From: WHSW01 sp963769945
GTDB taxonomy: Bacteria > Actinomycetota > Thermoleophilia > Solirubrobacterales > 70-9
Direction of reading: 5' to 3'
NCBI GenBank assembly: GCA_963769945.1
Contig: CAVYOA010000010.1
Coordinates: 1 to 64,000, forward strand
DNA length: 64,000 nucleotides
Position numbers and translations under genes: made by a program. The notes beneath the pieces are model-generated. The model was not told the DNA's origin. It saw only the letters and a list, made by a program, of their open reading frames with translations, and ran no database searches. Positions 46,681-55,515 of the stretch are shown here, piece after piece. Position 1 is the first letter of the stretch. Each line of letters starts with the position of its first letter.

Positions 46681-46709
46681 CGGCGCGCAAGTCTCGCATG
46701 TCTTCGGAC

Positions 46710-47230
46710 CTAGTCGAGGATCTCGGCGACGATCGCCTCGGGGTCGGTGCGCGCGAACTCCCGCCGCAGCGTCGCGACGATCTCGCCTCGCTCGGTTCCC
46801 TGCACCGCCAGCTGCGTGGCGCGGATCAGCGCTTCGTCGTGGCGGTCGGCGACAGGCGCAGGCTCGGCGGCGGCGGTGGTGCTCGGGTCGAGCGGACGAG
46901 GCGCGGCGTCCGGCGGTTGAGCCTGCACGGGCGCCGGGTCCACCGATGGTGTGCCGAGACGATCCTCCGGCTCAGCCCCGCTGCTGCGTGTCGCGGAAGG
47001 CATCCAGCGCGGCCTGCAAACGTCCGAGCTGGTCTTCGACGAACTGGTCTGTCTCACGTCGGCGCCGGGCCAGGTAGAGCTCGCCCGGCCGCGATCGCAT
47101 CGCGGCGGATCTCGTCAGCGGCGCGTTCGGCCTCGAGCAGTATCTCCTCGATCCTCTGCGCCGCAGCCGACACCGAGCGTCTCAGCTCGGAACCGTGCTC
47201 CAACCCATCGCCATCGGGCTCAGCGACCAT
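46710..47230 (-). CDS. Coiled-coil protein with C-terminal helical domain shared with the 48.1-kb gene, frameshifted
   Basis: ATG 47230 (GAGG upstream) begins MVAEPDGDGLEHGSELRRSV and SAAAQRIEEILLEAERAADE, a DivIVA-like heptad region. After indels near 47090 and 46985 it continues ETDQFVEDQLGRLQAALDAF, then a Pro/Ala linker (VDPAPVQAQPPDAAPRPLDP) and the ending DEALIRATQLAVQGTERGEI, VATLRREFARTDPEAIVAEI. That last 40-residue block closely resembles the C-terminus encoded at 48.6 kb. It is divergent from the sortase gene and 30 nt upstream of argG on the same strand. It may be a cytoplasmic scaffold; function unknown. Confidence 0.6.
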
Positions 47231-47331
47231 CGCGCGGCCTCATGCCCAGCGCGATTCGCCGGCGGTCGAAGCAATCGCATCGATGCCAAGGTAACGAAGC
47301 CGTAGCTGCGGACGCCATCGCCGTCGTGGCC

Positions 47332-48033
47332 GTGCGCAATCATTGCCACCTGCGCCGCGCTCTTCACATCCTCTCGACCGCGTTGATCACCGCCGGAATC
47401 GTCGTCGCGGTCGACGTCGCAATGACGCTGGCCTGGAAGGAGCCGGTCTCGACGATCTACGGCTCGATCCAGCAGGGCAAGGCAAGCGATTCGCTCGATG
47501 CTCTCGAGCAGCGCTTTCTCGACCGTGCCGATGTCGACACCACCGCCGACGTCCTGAGCCCGCAGCGCGCACGCGAGCTGGCGCGGATCTTCGAGCAGGA
47601 GGTCAGGACGGGGGAAGGGATCGGGCGGATCGAGATCCCCAGCATCGACCTCGAGACCGTGGTTGTCGAAGGCACCGACACGGCCAGCCTGCGCAAGGGC
47701 CCCGGCCATTATCCCGACTACCGCTTTCCCCGGCCAGGGCCGCACGATCGGGATCGCCGGGCACCGGACCACCTACCTGGCGCCGTTTCGAAAGATCAAC
47801 GAGATCGACGACGGCGACGAGATCACGCTCGAGATGCCCTATGGCAACATTCACCTACGAGGTCGAAGGACACGAGATCGTCGATCCCTCTGCAGGTCGA
47901 GATCATCCGCGACGTCGGCTACGAGCGCTTGGTGCTGACCGCGTGTCACCCGCTTTACAGCGCGGCTCAGCGTTGGGCCGTATTCGCGCGAATCACCGAT
48001 GTCAGTGGCGCTGGATCCGGCAACCGCGGCTGA
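47332..48033 (+). CDS. Sortase, class E-like, frameshifted
   Basis: A signal anchor (ILSTALITAGIVVAVDVAMT) and helical stalk (ERFLDRAD-like, LSPQRARELARIFEQEVRTG) precede the sortase barrel: GEGIGRIEIPSIDLETVVVE, SLRKGPGHYPDYRFP, then in shifted frames TIGIAGHRTTYLAPFRKINE (catalytic His), YEVEGHEIVDP, and VGYERLVLTACHPLYSAAQR with catalytic Cys and RWAVFARI with the Arg. Indels are near 47740, 47850 and 47885. Sortases cleave LPxTG/LAxTG signals and attach proteins to peptidoglycan or pili. The LPFTG protein at 23.0 kb is the only sorting substrate seen here. GTG 47332 is the assumed start. It is flanked by two genes sharing a C-terminal domain. Confidence 0.85.
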   Translation: MRNHCHLRRALHILSTALITAGIVVAVDVAMTLAWKEPVSTIYGSIQQGKASDSLDALEQRFLDRADVDTTADVLSPQRARELARIFEQEVRTGEGIGRIEIPSIDLETVVVEGTDTASLRKGPGHYPDYRFPRPGPHDRDRRAPDHLPGAVSKDQRDRRRRRDHARDALWQHSPTRSKDTRSSIPLQVEIIRDVGYERLVLTACHPLYSAAQRWAVFARITDVSGAGSGNRG

Positions 48034-48085
48034 TACCAGCCCTTTTCGCCGCAGCGACTCAGATGCCGGCAGGTCTGATCGCACC

Positions 48086-48658
48086 ATGCGTTACCGTGGC
48101 GGCGTGAAGCCCCCGCCCGATCGAGGCAGCCAATCGACGGCCAAAGCCGGCGAGGAGGTGGTCGCCGGCGCGACGGATGCGCTCGTGCGCGCTGTCAGGC
48201 GATTCGAGAATATTCGCGTCCTGACGAGCCGCGCCGTACGTGACATCGGCGCCGATGTCGAGCGGTTGCGACAGGGCCCCCAGGAGGGCGATGGAGCGAT
48301 CATCGTCCGGATCCTGGAATCGCTGACCCGGCGGGCACAAAGACTCGACGATGAGGCGAAAGGGCTCGCCGATGCCCTCGGGCGCGCGGCCGGCGAGCTC
48401 GAGGTTCCGTCAAGGTCGTCGAAGAGCAGGCGAGACGCAAGCGCTCCCCCGCAGGCAGCGACGCCTGGCTCGGTTCCGCGCAAGAGCTCTAACGCGCGTG
48501 CGCCCGAGCCGGCATCGGAGGGTGTTCGGTTGATGGCATTGCAGATGGCCGTCGGCGGCAGTAACCGCGAGGAGGTCGAGGCACGGTTGCGGGGCGAGTT
48601 CGAGGTCGACGTCACCGACGCGGTGCTCGACGAGCTCTTCGGGTCGGTCTCATCGTGA
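48086..48658 (+). CDS. Helical protein with the C-terminal domain shared with the 46.7-kb gene
   Basis: 190 residues from ATG 48086, frame intact. The N-terminal helices (EEVVAGATDALVRAVRRFEN, DIGADVERLRQGPQEGDGAI, LTRRAQRLDDEAKGLADALG) are followed by a basic Ser/Pro/Ala linker and then VRLMALQMAVGGSNREEVEA, RLRGEFEVDVTDAVLDELFG. The final block aligns with TQLAVQGTERGEIVATLRRE in the gene on the other side of the sortase. There is no signal peptide. The stop overlaps the GTG start of the next glycosyltransferase (GTGA), so this gene leads into the EPS operon. Confidence 0.75.
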   Translation: MRYRGGVKPPPDRGSQSTAKAGEEVVAGATDALVRAVRRFENIRVLTSRAVRDIGADVERLRQGPQEGDGAIIVRILESLTRRAQRLDDEAKGLADALGRAAGELEVPSRSSKSRRDASAPPQAATPGSVPRKSSNARAPEPASEGVRLMALQMAVGGSNREEVEARLRGEFEVDVTDAVLDELFGSVSS

Positions 48659-49865
48659 GCCTGACCGCGCCCGCAGCCCGTCGCGGCGAACCTCGAAGTC
48701 GCCCGCGCTGACAGGCTGTCAAGCCCTGCGCCTGGCGGTCTACACAGACGACGAGTACTCCAACTACCGTGGGAGGATCTTCGCTCGCCGCGCGTTCACG
48801 CTCTTCCTCTCCCCCCTCGCGGAGCGACTCGAACAGCTGGTGATCGTCGGTCGGCTGCGTGAGGGCGGCGAGCTCGCCCACTACCAACTGTCAGACGAGG
48901 TCGTCTTCGTCGGTTTTCCGTACTACGAGAGCCTCGCATCCCCGCTGGCGGCGGCGCGGGGAACGCTCCGCTCCCTGACCCGGTTCTGGCGGGCGATCGA
49001 CGACGTGGACGCTTGCTGGTTGCTCGGACCGCACCCGCTCTCACTTGCCTTCGTCGCAATCGCCGCCCTGCGTGGTAGGCGGATCTTCCTCGGGGTTCGC
49101 CAGGATCTGCCCGCTTACGCGCGCAGTCGTCATCCTGGACGGCCGGCGATCGCGGCGGCGGCGCTTCTGCTCGACGCCTGTTATCGCCTCCTCTCCAAGC
49201 GATTTCCCACCGTAGTAGTAGGCCCGGCCCTGCGTCGCCGCTACCACCGCGCCACGCGGCTGCTCGAGATCGCCGTATCCCTCGTCCGCCCCGAAGACAT
49301 TCTCGACGTCGACACCGCGGTATCCCGTTCCTACGCGGAAGAGATGACCTTGCTCAGCGTTGGCCGGATAGACGAGGAGAAGAACCCGATGATGCTGGCC
49401 GAAGTGTTCGCTGCTCTGTGCGCCGCCGATCGCCGCTGGCGGCTGCTTGCCTGCGGGGAGGGGCAGCTTGCCGCGCGGCTTCAGGCGCGGCTGACGGAGC
49501 TCGGGGTCGCGGACCGGGCCGACCTTCGGGGCTATGTCGACCACGCGGCGATGGCGGAGATCTACCGCACGAGTCACGCGCTCGTGCATACCTCGCTAAC
49601 AGAGGGGCTGCCCCAGGTGATCATCGAGGCGCTTGCCGCTGGACTACCCGTGGTCGCCACCGACGTCGGCGGGGTCGCGGAGGCGGTCGGTCATGCAACT
49701 CTCGTGGTCCCCAGCGGTGACGTCGATGCGGCGGTGGACGCATTACAGAGGGTGGCCGACGAGCCGGACCTGCGGCTCAACCTTGCCGCCGCCGGCACGG
49801 ATTACGCGCGCCGCCACACCCTGGAAGCCGAGGTCGAGCGAGTCGTCGAGTTGCTCGAGAGGTGA
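48655..49865 (+). CDS. GT4-family glycosyltransferase, one frameshift near the start
   Basis: GTG 48655 overlaps the previous stop. After an indel near 48705 the frame reads LRLAVYTDDEYSNYRGRIFA and then continuously to 49865. The C-terminal GT-B domain is clear: MTLLSVGRIDEEKNPMMLAE, WRLLACGEGQLAARLQARLT, LRGYVDHAAMAEIYRTSHAL, VHTSLTEGLPQVIIEALAAG (the EGLPxVxxEA donor motif) and PVVATDVGGVAEAVG. A retaining cytosolic or membrane-associated transferase adding a sugar to the lipid-linked EPS repeat unit. From here to 64 kb all frames are intact. Confidence 0.9.
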
Positions 49866-49916
49866 CCGGCCAGGCCTGCCGGAGCCATTGCTTGCTGTGG
49901 CTACACTCCCGTTCTC

Positions 49917-51287
49917 ATGCGGGCCATCCTGATGGAGTTCAACGAGCTGTCGCCGCAGCTCACGGAGAAGTTCATGGCCGCCGGCAAGCTCCCGAACTTT
50001 CGTCGGATGTACGGCGAGTCGGAGATCGCGACCACCGAGGCCGACGACTTCGAGCACCTCGAGCCGTGGGTTCAGTGGGTCGCCGTACATTCGGGCGTGC
50101 CCTACAGCGACCATGGAATCGAGCATCTCGACGACGGACACATGCTCGGGCGCAAGAATCTCTGGGACCTGCTGTCGGACGAAGGTAAGGCGGTCTGGGT
50201 CTGCGGGTCGATGAACATCAGCTACGAGGCGCCGATCAACGGCTGGGTGCTGCCCGATCCTTGGTCGACGAATGTCGAGCCCTTCCCCCGGGCGGAGCTG
50301 GAGCCTTACTCCCGCTTCGTCTCGGCGAACGTCCAGGAGCACACACGCGAGAAGTCCGCCCTTTCGCGCGACGAAAAGCTCGACTTCCTGCGTTTCATGG
50401 CACGCCATGGCCTCTCCCCGGCAACCGTCGCTGCGATTGGGCGGCAGGTCGGCGGCGAGCGCTTCTCAGACACGCGCTGGCGGCGGGCGGTGCTGCTCGA
50501 CCGGCTCCAGTTCGACCTCTTTCGCTGGCGCTTCAAGCACGCTCAACCGGATTTCTCCACCTTCTTTCTCAACAGCACCGCCCACTACCAGCACCTCTAC
50601 TGGCGCAACATGGAGCCCGACCACTTCAAGGTGAAGCCAGAGCCCGGCGAGCAGGAGGTTTATGAGCACGCGATCCTCTACGGCTACCAGCAGATGGACC
50701 GCATCGTCGGCCAGCTGCTGGATCTCGCAGGCGACGATGTCACCCTCGTGCTGCTGACGGCATTGAGTCAGCAGCCGAGTCTTTCGTTCGAGGAGATCGG
50801 CGGCAAGAAGCTCTACCGCCCACTCGACTTCGATCGCCTCGTCGAGGCAATCGGGATTACAGAACCGGTCGAGGTGACGCCGCTGATGGCCGAGGATTTC
50901 CATCTCCAGTTCGAGAGCGAGGAGGCGGCTCGAGCCGGACAGGCGAAGCTCGAGGCTGTGCGCGTGGGCGGCAAGCCGGCGTTGGGCGCAGAGCGAACCG
51001 CGACAAAGATCAAGTCCGGGTGCCGAATCTTCGAGCAGCTCGAGGCCACCGCCATGCTCGAGCCCGATGGGGGCAGCTCGCTGCCTTTCTTCGATCTCTT
51101 CTACAAGATCGATTTGATGAAGAGCGGCGAGCACCATCCCGACGGGATGATGTGGATCCGCGGCCCGGACCGCCGCCATAGCGTCCGTACCGAGAAGGTT
51201 CCGCTGGTCTCGGTCGCGCCGACCGTCCTGCAGATGTACGGGGTGCCAGCACCGCCGTACATGGCCGGCGAGGCCGTCGCCGCTTAG
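49917..51287 (+). CDS. Alkaline-phosphatase-superfamily-like protein in the EPS cluster
   Basis: 456 intact residues from ATG 49917 with no signal peptide. Family-like points are the opening RAILMEFNELSPQLTEKFMA, VQWVAVHSGVPYSDHGIEHL, NLWDLLSDEGKAVWVCGSMN, DFSTFFLNSTAHYQHLYWRN, YEHAILYGYQQMDRIVGQLL, DVTLVLLTALSQQP and HHPDGMMWIRGPDRR. This resembles the type I phosphodiesterase/nucleotide pyrophosphatase fold, but several canonical metal ligands are replaced (EFNE for the first Asp, TALSQQ for the usual SDHG). It may be a phospho- or sulfo-transfer enzyme modifying the polysaccharide, or an inactive homologue. Confidence 0.6.
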   Translation: MRAILMEFNELSPQLTEKFMAAGKLPNFRRMYGESEIATTEADDFEHLEPWVQWVAVHSGVPYSDHGIEHLDDGHMLGRKNLWDLLSDEGKAVWVCGSMNISYEAPINGWVLPDPWSTNVEPFPRAELEPYSRFVSANVQEHTREKSALSRDEKLDFLRFMARHGLSPATVAAIGRQVGGERFSDTRWRRAVLLDRLQFDLFRWRFKHAQPDFSTFFLNSTAHYQHLYWRNMEPDHFKVKPEPGEQEVYEHAILYGYQQMDRIVGQLLDLAGDDVTLVLLTALSQQPSLSFEEIGGKKLYRPLDFDRLVEAIGITEPVEVTPLMAEDFHLQFESEEAARAGQAKLEAVRVGGKPALGAERTATKIKSGCRIFEQLEATAMLEPDGGSSLPFFDLFYKIDLMKSGEHHPDGMMWIRGPDRRHSVRTEKVPLVSVAPTVLQMYGVPAPPYMAGEAVAA

Positions 51288-51343
51288 CGCCACGAGGGGA
51301 CCGCCGCGGCTGCAACAATCTCAGCCGTCGCACCTCACCGGGA

Positions 51344-52954
51344 ATGAGCCTCGCCGAGAAAAATCCGCAGTCGCCCGCATGGATGCAACCCGCCGAGGAG
51401 GAGGCCGGGCTCAGCCGCTACGTCCGGGTTCTGCGCGAGCGTTGGTTGCTGGTGGCCACCATCACCCTGGTTACCGTGGCCGCGGCGATCGCCTACGTGG
51501 CCACCGCCGACAGCGTTTACGAGGCTGAGGCGGATCTCCTGGTCACGCCTGCCTCCAACACGGACCCCATTCTCTCCAGCCTTCCCATTCCTAGAGAGTC
51601 CTCCGATCCGACCCGCGACGTCGAGACCGCCGCACGCCTGGTGACCACGCTTGAAATTGCGGAGGGCGCCCGCACGATTCTCGATACCGAGCGCAGCGCC
51701 GAAGCGTTGCTCGAAGACGTCTCTGTCGAGCCGGTGGCCGAGAGCAATCTGGTCGCGATCACCGCCGAGGGGTCCTCCGCCGAAGAGGCGGCGGACATCG
51801 CCAACGCGTTCGCAGCCGCGGCGGTCGCTCAACGCACCGAAGACTTCCAAGACATCGTCCGGGAGGTTCGCAATCGGCTTCAGGACGAGCTGGCGATCCT
51901 GGCGCCGGACGATCCTTCCCGCCCGGCTATCGAGGCGACTCTCGCCCGTTATCAGACCCTGCTTCAGGCTTCGGATCCGACCATCCGCGCCGAGACCGAG
52001 GCAACACCTCCGCCGAGCCCGAGCTGGCCGCGCCCGCTGCTCACAACCGTCGGCGCGTTGATCGCCGGCCTGATCCTCGGAGGCAGCGCCGCGTTTGCCC
52101 TGCAGACTCTCGATCCGCGGCTGCGCCGCGAAGATCAACTTCGCTCCCGGTTCAGACTGCCGATCCTCGTGCGCGTCCCACAAGAGCCGGGCGGTCTTGG
52201 CTCGAGGTCGGGGCCCCTCGCTCCAGGCACGCTGTCGTCCGCCACCGGCGAGGCATACCGGACGTTGCGGGCGAACTTGATCGCCGCCCGGCGTCGCCAT
52301 GGCGAGCGCGGGTCAGAGGCCGTGATCGTGACCGGTTCGGGTATCTCGGAGGGAAAGACAACGACCGCAATCAATCTCGCGACCTCGCTCGCCCTGGCCG
52401 GCAAGCGCACGATCTTGATCGAGGCGGACTTGCGTCGACCCGCAATTGGCTCGACTTTCGGCATCGAAGTCGACACCGGCGTCGTCAGCGTGCTGCTCGG
52501 CAGCACCTCGCTCGAGGACGCACTGGTGTCTCCTCGCCATTTCGGACCAAACCTCAAGCTCCTGCTGGCCGACCACAGTGGAGGTTGGATCGCGGAGCTG
52601 TTCTCGCTGGATTCAACTCAGCGCTTGATCGAAGATGCGAAGCGGCTCGCGGAGTACGTGATCATCGATTCGCCTCCGCTGACCGCGGTCATCGACACGC
52701 TTCCGCTCGCGCTGCGTGTCGACGACGTGATCGTCGTCTGCAGGCTGGAGCGCACTCGGCTCGACAACCTTCGTCAGCTCGCCGAACTGCTGGCGACGAA
52801 CCAGGTCAAGCCGCTCGGGTTCGCGCTGATCGGCACCCCTCGTGGCGAGCGTTCCGGTTACCACTCCTACTATCAAGATTCAGACGGCGATCGCGCTCGT
52901 CGAGAGCGCTCCCGAAAGCCCGAGGCAGTCCCGACGGAATACCCGTCCGCCTAG
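51344..52954 (+). CDS. Wzz-type chain-length regulator fused to a BY-kinase (tyrosine autokinase)
   Basis: 536 residues. The N-terminal Wzz domain: LSRYVRVLRERWLLVATITL (TM1), YEAEADLLVTPASNTDPILS, an extracytoplasmic helical part and TM2 (LLTTVGALIAGLILGGSAAF). The cytoplasmic kinase has Walker A TGSGISEGKTTTAINLATSL, Walker A' ILIEADLRRPAIG and Walker B YVIIDSPPLTAVIDTL. A Tyr-containing tail (GERSGYHSYYQDSDGD, TEYPSA) is the likely autophosphorylation cluster. Controls polymer length and export in Wzx/Wzy pathways. It stands 56 nt after the phosphatase-like gene on the same strand. Confidence 0.93.
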   Translation: MSLAEKNPQSPAWMQPAEEEAGLSRYVRVLRERWLLVATITLVTVAAAIAYVATADSVYEAEADLLVTPASNTDPILSSLPIPRESSDPTRDVETAARLVTTLEIAEGARTILDTERSAEALLEDVSVEPVAESNLVAITAEGSSAEEAADIANAFAAAAVAQRTEDFQDIVREVRNRLQDELAILAPDDPSRPAIEATLARYQTLLQASDPTIRAETEATPPPSPSWPRPLLTTVGALIAGLILGGSAAFALQTLDPRLRREDQLRSRFRLPILVRVPQEPGGLGSRSGPLAPGTLSSATGEAYRTLRANLIAARRRHGERGSEAVIVTGSGISEGKTTTAINLATSLALAGKRTILIEADLRRPAIGSTFGIEVDTGVVSVLLGSTSLEDALVSPRHFGPNLKLLLADHSGGWIAELFSLDSTQRLIEDAKRLAEYVIIDSPPLTAVIDTLPLALRVDDVIVVCRLERTRLDNLRQLAELLATNQVKPLGFALIGTPRGERSGYHSYYQDSDGDRARRERSRKPEAVPTEYPSA

Positions 52955-52990
52955 GCGGACTCCAGCGATCGGAACGCTGGCGAGGCCGAA

Positions 52991-54391
52991 ATGCAAGCTC
53001 GTATTGACACCGCGCAGTGGGTTCCTGCCTCTCTGTTCGGGGCCGCGGCCGTCGCCTTGGGCATGCTCGCGGGACTCAGTCCGGCGATCGCCGTGGCGGC
53101 CTCGCTGGCGCTGACCTTTGCCCTGATCACGTTCGTCGATCTCGCGGCCGGACTTTCGGTCTTCGCGATCATCTCCTTCGCGGAGTTTTTGCGAATCGGC
53201 GACAGCCCGTTGCTGAGCGGGACGAAGATCGCCGGGGTGGTGCTTGCGCTCTCCTGGCTGGCGACCCTGACCACACGCACGAGCGAACGTTCGCGCACCG
53301 GGATGGTCGTCAACCACAGGGGGTTCGTCTACCTGGCTATCGTCTTCGGCGCCTTCGCGGTGCTCTCCAACCAATGGGCCGAGGACCTGGGAGAGGGAAG
53401 CGTGGCGAGTTTCGGCTACATCGTCGACCTGGCGTTGTTTCCGATTGTCTACGCGGCGATCAGCGAGCGAAAGCACGTCGTGTGGATCCTGGGCGCTTTC
53501 GTCGCCGGCGCCGTCCTCTCTGCACTTCACGGCATGATCCTCCCGCCGCCGCCTGAGTCGAGTCCAGAGGCCATAGCCGCGGAGGGACGGCTGATCGGCG
53601 CTGGAATCACACCGAATTACCTCGCCGCGATTCTGGTCAGCGGACTGGTCCTCTCGGCCGGCCTTTTCGCGATCGCCAAGCGCTCTCCGCTGCAGCGCCT
53701 GACGCTCGCGTTTGCGGCATTCATCTGCGTGGCCGGGTTGCTGCTGACGCTTTCTCGAACCGGTCTGGTCGCGCTTGCCGTCTGCTTGCTCGCGTCGCTG
53801 ATCGTTGCCCGGGGGCGGCGGGGATCGGCGGCTGTGGTCGCGCTGGTCGTCGCGGTTGCGACGGTGGGATATTTCGGATTCTGGGGTCCGCCGGAGGCCC
53901 GTGACCGAGTGCAGAGCGTGGAGTCCTCCGGGCGCCTCGACCTCTGGACCGTGGGCTGGCGGATGGTGGAGGACCGGCCCGTTGCCGGCGTCGGCGCCGG
54001 CAACTTCCCCGTCGTCTCGGCGCGCTATCTACGCGCCGAGCCGGGCGGTCTCACCCGTGGCGACCTGATCATCGAGGATCCGCGCACCGTCCACAACATG
54101 TATCTCGAGGTGATGGCTGAGCTCGGGGTGATTGGATTCACGCTCTTCGTGGCGATAATTCTGTTCGCAGTCAGCACGGCGGCACGCGCGGGGCGTAATT
54201 TCTTCCTCCGCGGCGACACCTCAATGGACACGCTTTCGCGCGCAGTCTTCATCGCGCAGATCGGGATGCTCGTTGCCGCCTGCTTCGCCTCGATTCAATT
54301 CCTTCCGCAGTTATGGCTGTTGCTCGCCCTCGGTCCCGCGTTGCTGGCCCTTTCTACGCGCCCGGACACCACAACCTCGGTGACGGCATAG
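52991..54391 (+). CDS. Wzy-like polysaccharide polymerase / O-antigen ligase family
   Basis: 466 residues with about eleven membrane helices (LFGAAAVALGMLAGLSPAIA, FVDLAAGLSVFAIISFAEFL, GFVYLAIVFGAFAVLSNQWA, LAAILVSGLVLSAGLFAIAK). The Wzy_C signature loop is SRTGLVALAVCLLASLIVAR followed by SSGRLDLWTVGWRMVEDRPV, AGVGAGNFPVVSARYL and TVHNMYLEVMAELGVIGFTL. It polymerises undecaprenyl-linked repeat units at the outer face of the membrane. It lies 36 nt after the Wzz/BY-kinase gene, and its 3' end overlaps the next gene. Confidence 0.9.
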   Translation: MQARIDTAQWVPASLFGAAAVALGMLAGLSPAIAVAASLALTFALITFVDLAAGLSVFAIISFAEFLRIGDSPLLSGTKIAGVVLALSWLATLTTRTSERSRTGMVVNHRGFVYLAIVFGAFAVLSNQWAEDLGEGSVASFGYIVDLALFPIVYAAISERKHVVWILGAFVAGAVLSALHGMILPPPPESSPEAIAAEGRLIGAGITPNYLAAILVSGLVLSAGLFAIAKRSPLQRLTLAFAAFICVAGLLLTLSRTGLVALAVCLLASLIVARGRRGSAAVVALVVAVATVGYFGFWGPPEARDRVQSVESSGRLDLWTVGWRMVEDRPVAGVGAGNFPVVSARYLRAEPGGLTRGDLIIEDPRTVHNMYLEVMAELGVIGFTLFVAIILFAVSTAARAGRNFFLRGDTSMDTLSRAVFIAQIGMLVAACFASIQFLPQLWLLLALGPALLALSTRPDTTTSVTA

Positions 54392-55515
54392 ACCGGCGCA
54401 GAGTCCGTGTCCTCATGCTGGTCGACCGCCTACACGCGGTCGGCGGCGCCGAGACGCTGCTCACCGGGATCGCCCTTCATCTGCCCAGCGACAGGTACGA
54501 GGTCAGCGTCTGTGCCACGCGTGAGGCGCGCGGACCGCTCGCTGCCAAACTCGAGGCTGCCGGGATCAAGCTCTTCAGCCTCCAACGCCGGGGGCGGTTC
54601 GATCTGCTTCCGCTGATTCGACTGGGGCGTTACCTCCGGCGGCATCGAGTGCAGGTGGTTCACTCGCACATGTTCGGCTCGAACGCCTGGAACGCGATCG
54701 TTGGCCGCACCGCGCGCGTCGACGCGTTGGTCGCTCACGAGCACAATTGGTCCTTCAGCGGGCAGCCCCTTCGCCGCCGCTTCGATCGCTACCTGATCGG
54801 GCCGTCCGTCGATGCCTGGATCGCCGGGACGGCGGCTTCGCGTGAACAGATGATCAACGTCACGGGGCTTGCGGCAGAGAAGATAGTCGTCATTCCTGGC
54901 GCCCATGTCCCGCGACCCGAGCGCCGCGGTGACCTGCGCGCCGAGCTCGGGCTCGCACAGGCAACCCCGATCGTCGGAACCATCGCCGTGCTTCGCCCCG
55001 AAAAGGCGCTGGAAGTGCTCTTGGAGGCCTTCCGTGACGTAGCTCAGAGGGTTCCGCAGGCGCAACTGGTGGTTGCCGGCGACGGTCCCGCAAGGAGCCT
55101 GCTCGAGTCCACCGCGGCAGGGCTGGGGATCGCCTCGTCGGTGCACTTTCTCGGCGTCAGGATGGATATCGCGACGGTCCTCGGGGGGATCGATGTCGCC
55201 GCGATCAGCTCAGATTACGAGGGGACCTCCCTGTTCATGATCGAATGCATCACTCACGGGACGCCGCTCGTTTCGACACGAGTGGGCGGCCCGGCGGAAT
55301 ATCTCGAGGACGGCGTCAGCGCCCGATTGGTTCCGACGCGTGATCCGCTTGCACTCGCCGACGCAATCCTCTCTGTGCTCGACGACCCCGAGTTCGGGCG
55401 CTCGCTCGCCGCCAACGCCGGGGCAGTCGCTTCGGAGTTCGATGTCGATCGGATCGTTGGCAGGTACGCGGAGCTGTACGAGCGCTTGCTGGAAGGGCTG
55501 CCTGCCAACGCATGA
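54313..55515 (+). CDS. GT4-family glycosyltransferase
   Basis: The GT-B fold starts with RVRVLMLVDRLHAVGGAETL (donor-side glycine-rich turn) and continues VVHSHMFGSNAWNAIVGRTA, TAASREQMINVTGLAAEKIV, VIPGAHVPRPERR, IVGTIAVLRPEKALEVLLEA, AQLVVAGDGPARSLLESTAA, VAAISSDYEGTSLFMIECIT and HGTPLVSTRVGGPAEYL. The E-x7-E region is SDYEGTSLFMIE. The start is uncertain: in-frame ATG 54415 would cut the first beta-strand, so I use ATG 54313, which overlaps the polymerase gene by 79 nt. The stop overlaps the deacetylase start (ATGA). Confidence 0.88.
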   Translation: MAVARPRSRVAGPFYAPGHHNLGDGIDRRRVRVLMLVDRLHAVGGAETLLTGIALHLPSDRYEVSVCATREARGPLAAKLEAAGIKLFSLQRRGRFDLLPLIRLGRYLRRHRVQVVHSHMFGSNAWNAIVGRTARVDALVAHEHNWSFSGQPLRRRFDRYLIGPSVDAWIAGTAASREQMINVTGLAAEKIVVIPGAHVPRPERRGDLRAELGLAQATPIVGTIAVLRPEKALEVLLEAFRDVAQRVPQAQLVVAGDGPARSLLESTAAGLGIASSVHFLGVRMDIATVLGGIDVAAISSDYEGTSLFMIECITHGTPLVSTRVGGPAEYLEDGVSARLVPTRDPLALADAILSVLDDPEFGRSLAANAGAVASEFDVDRIVGRYAELYERLLEGLPANA

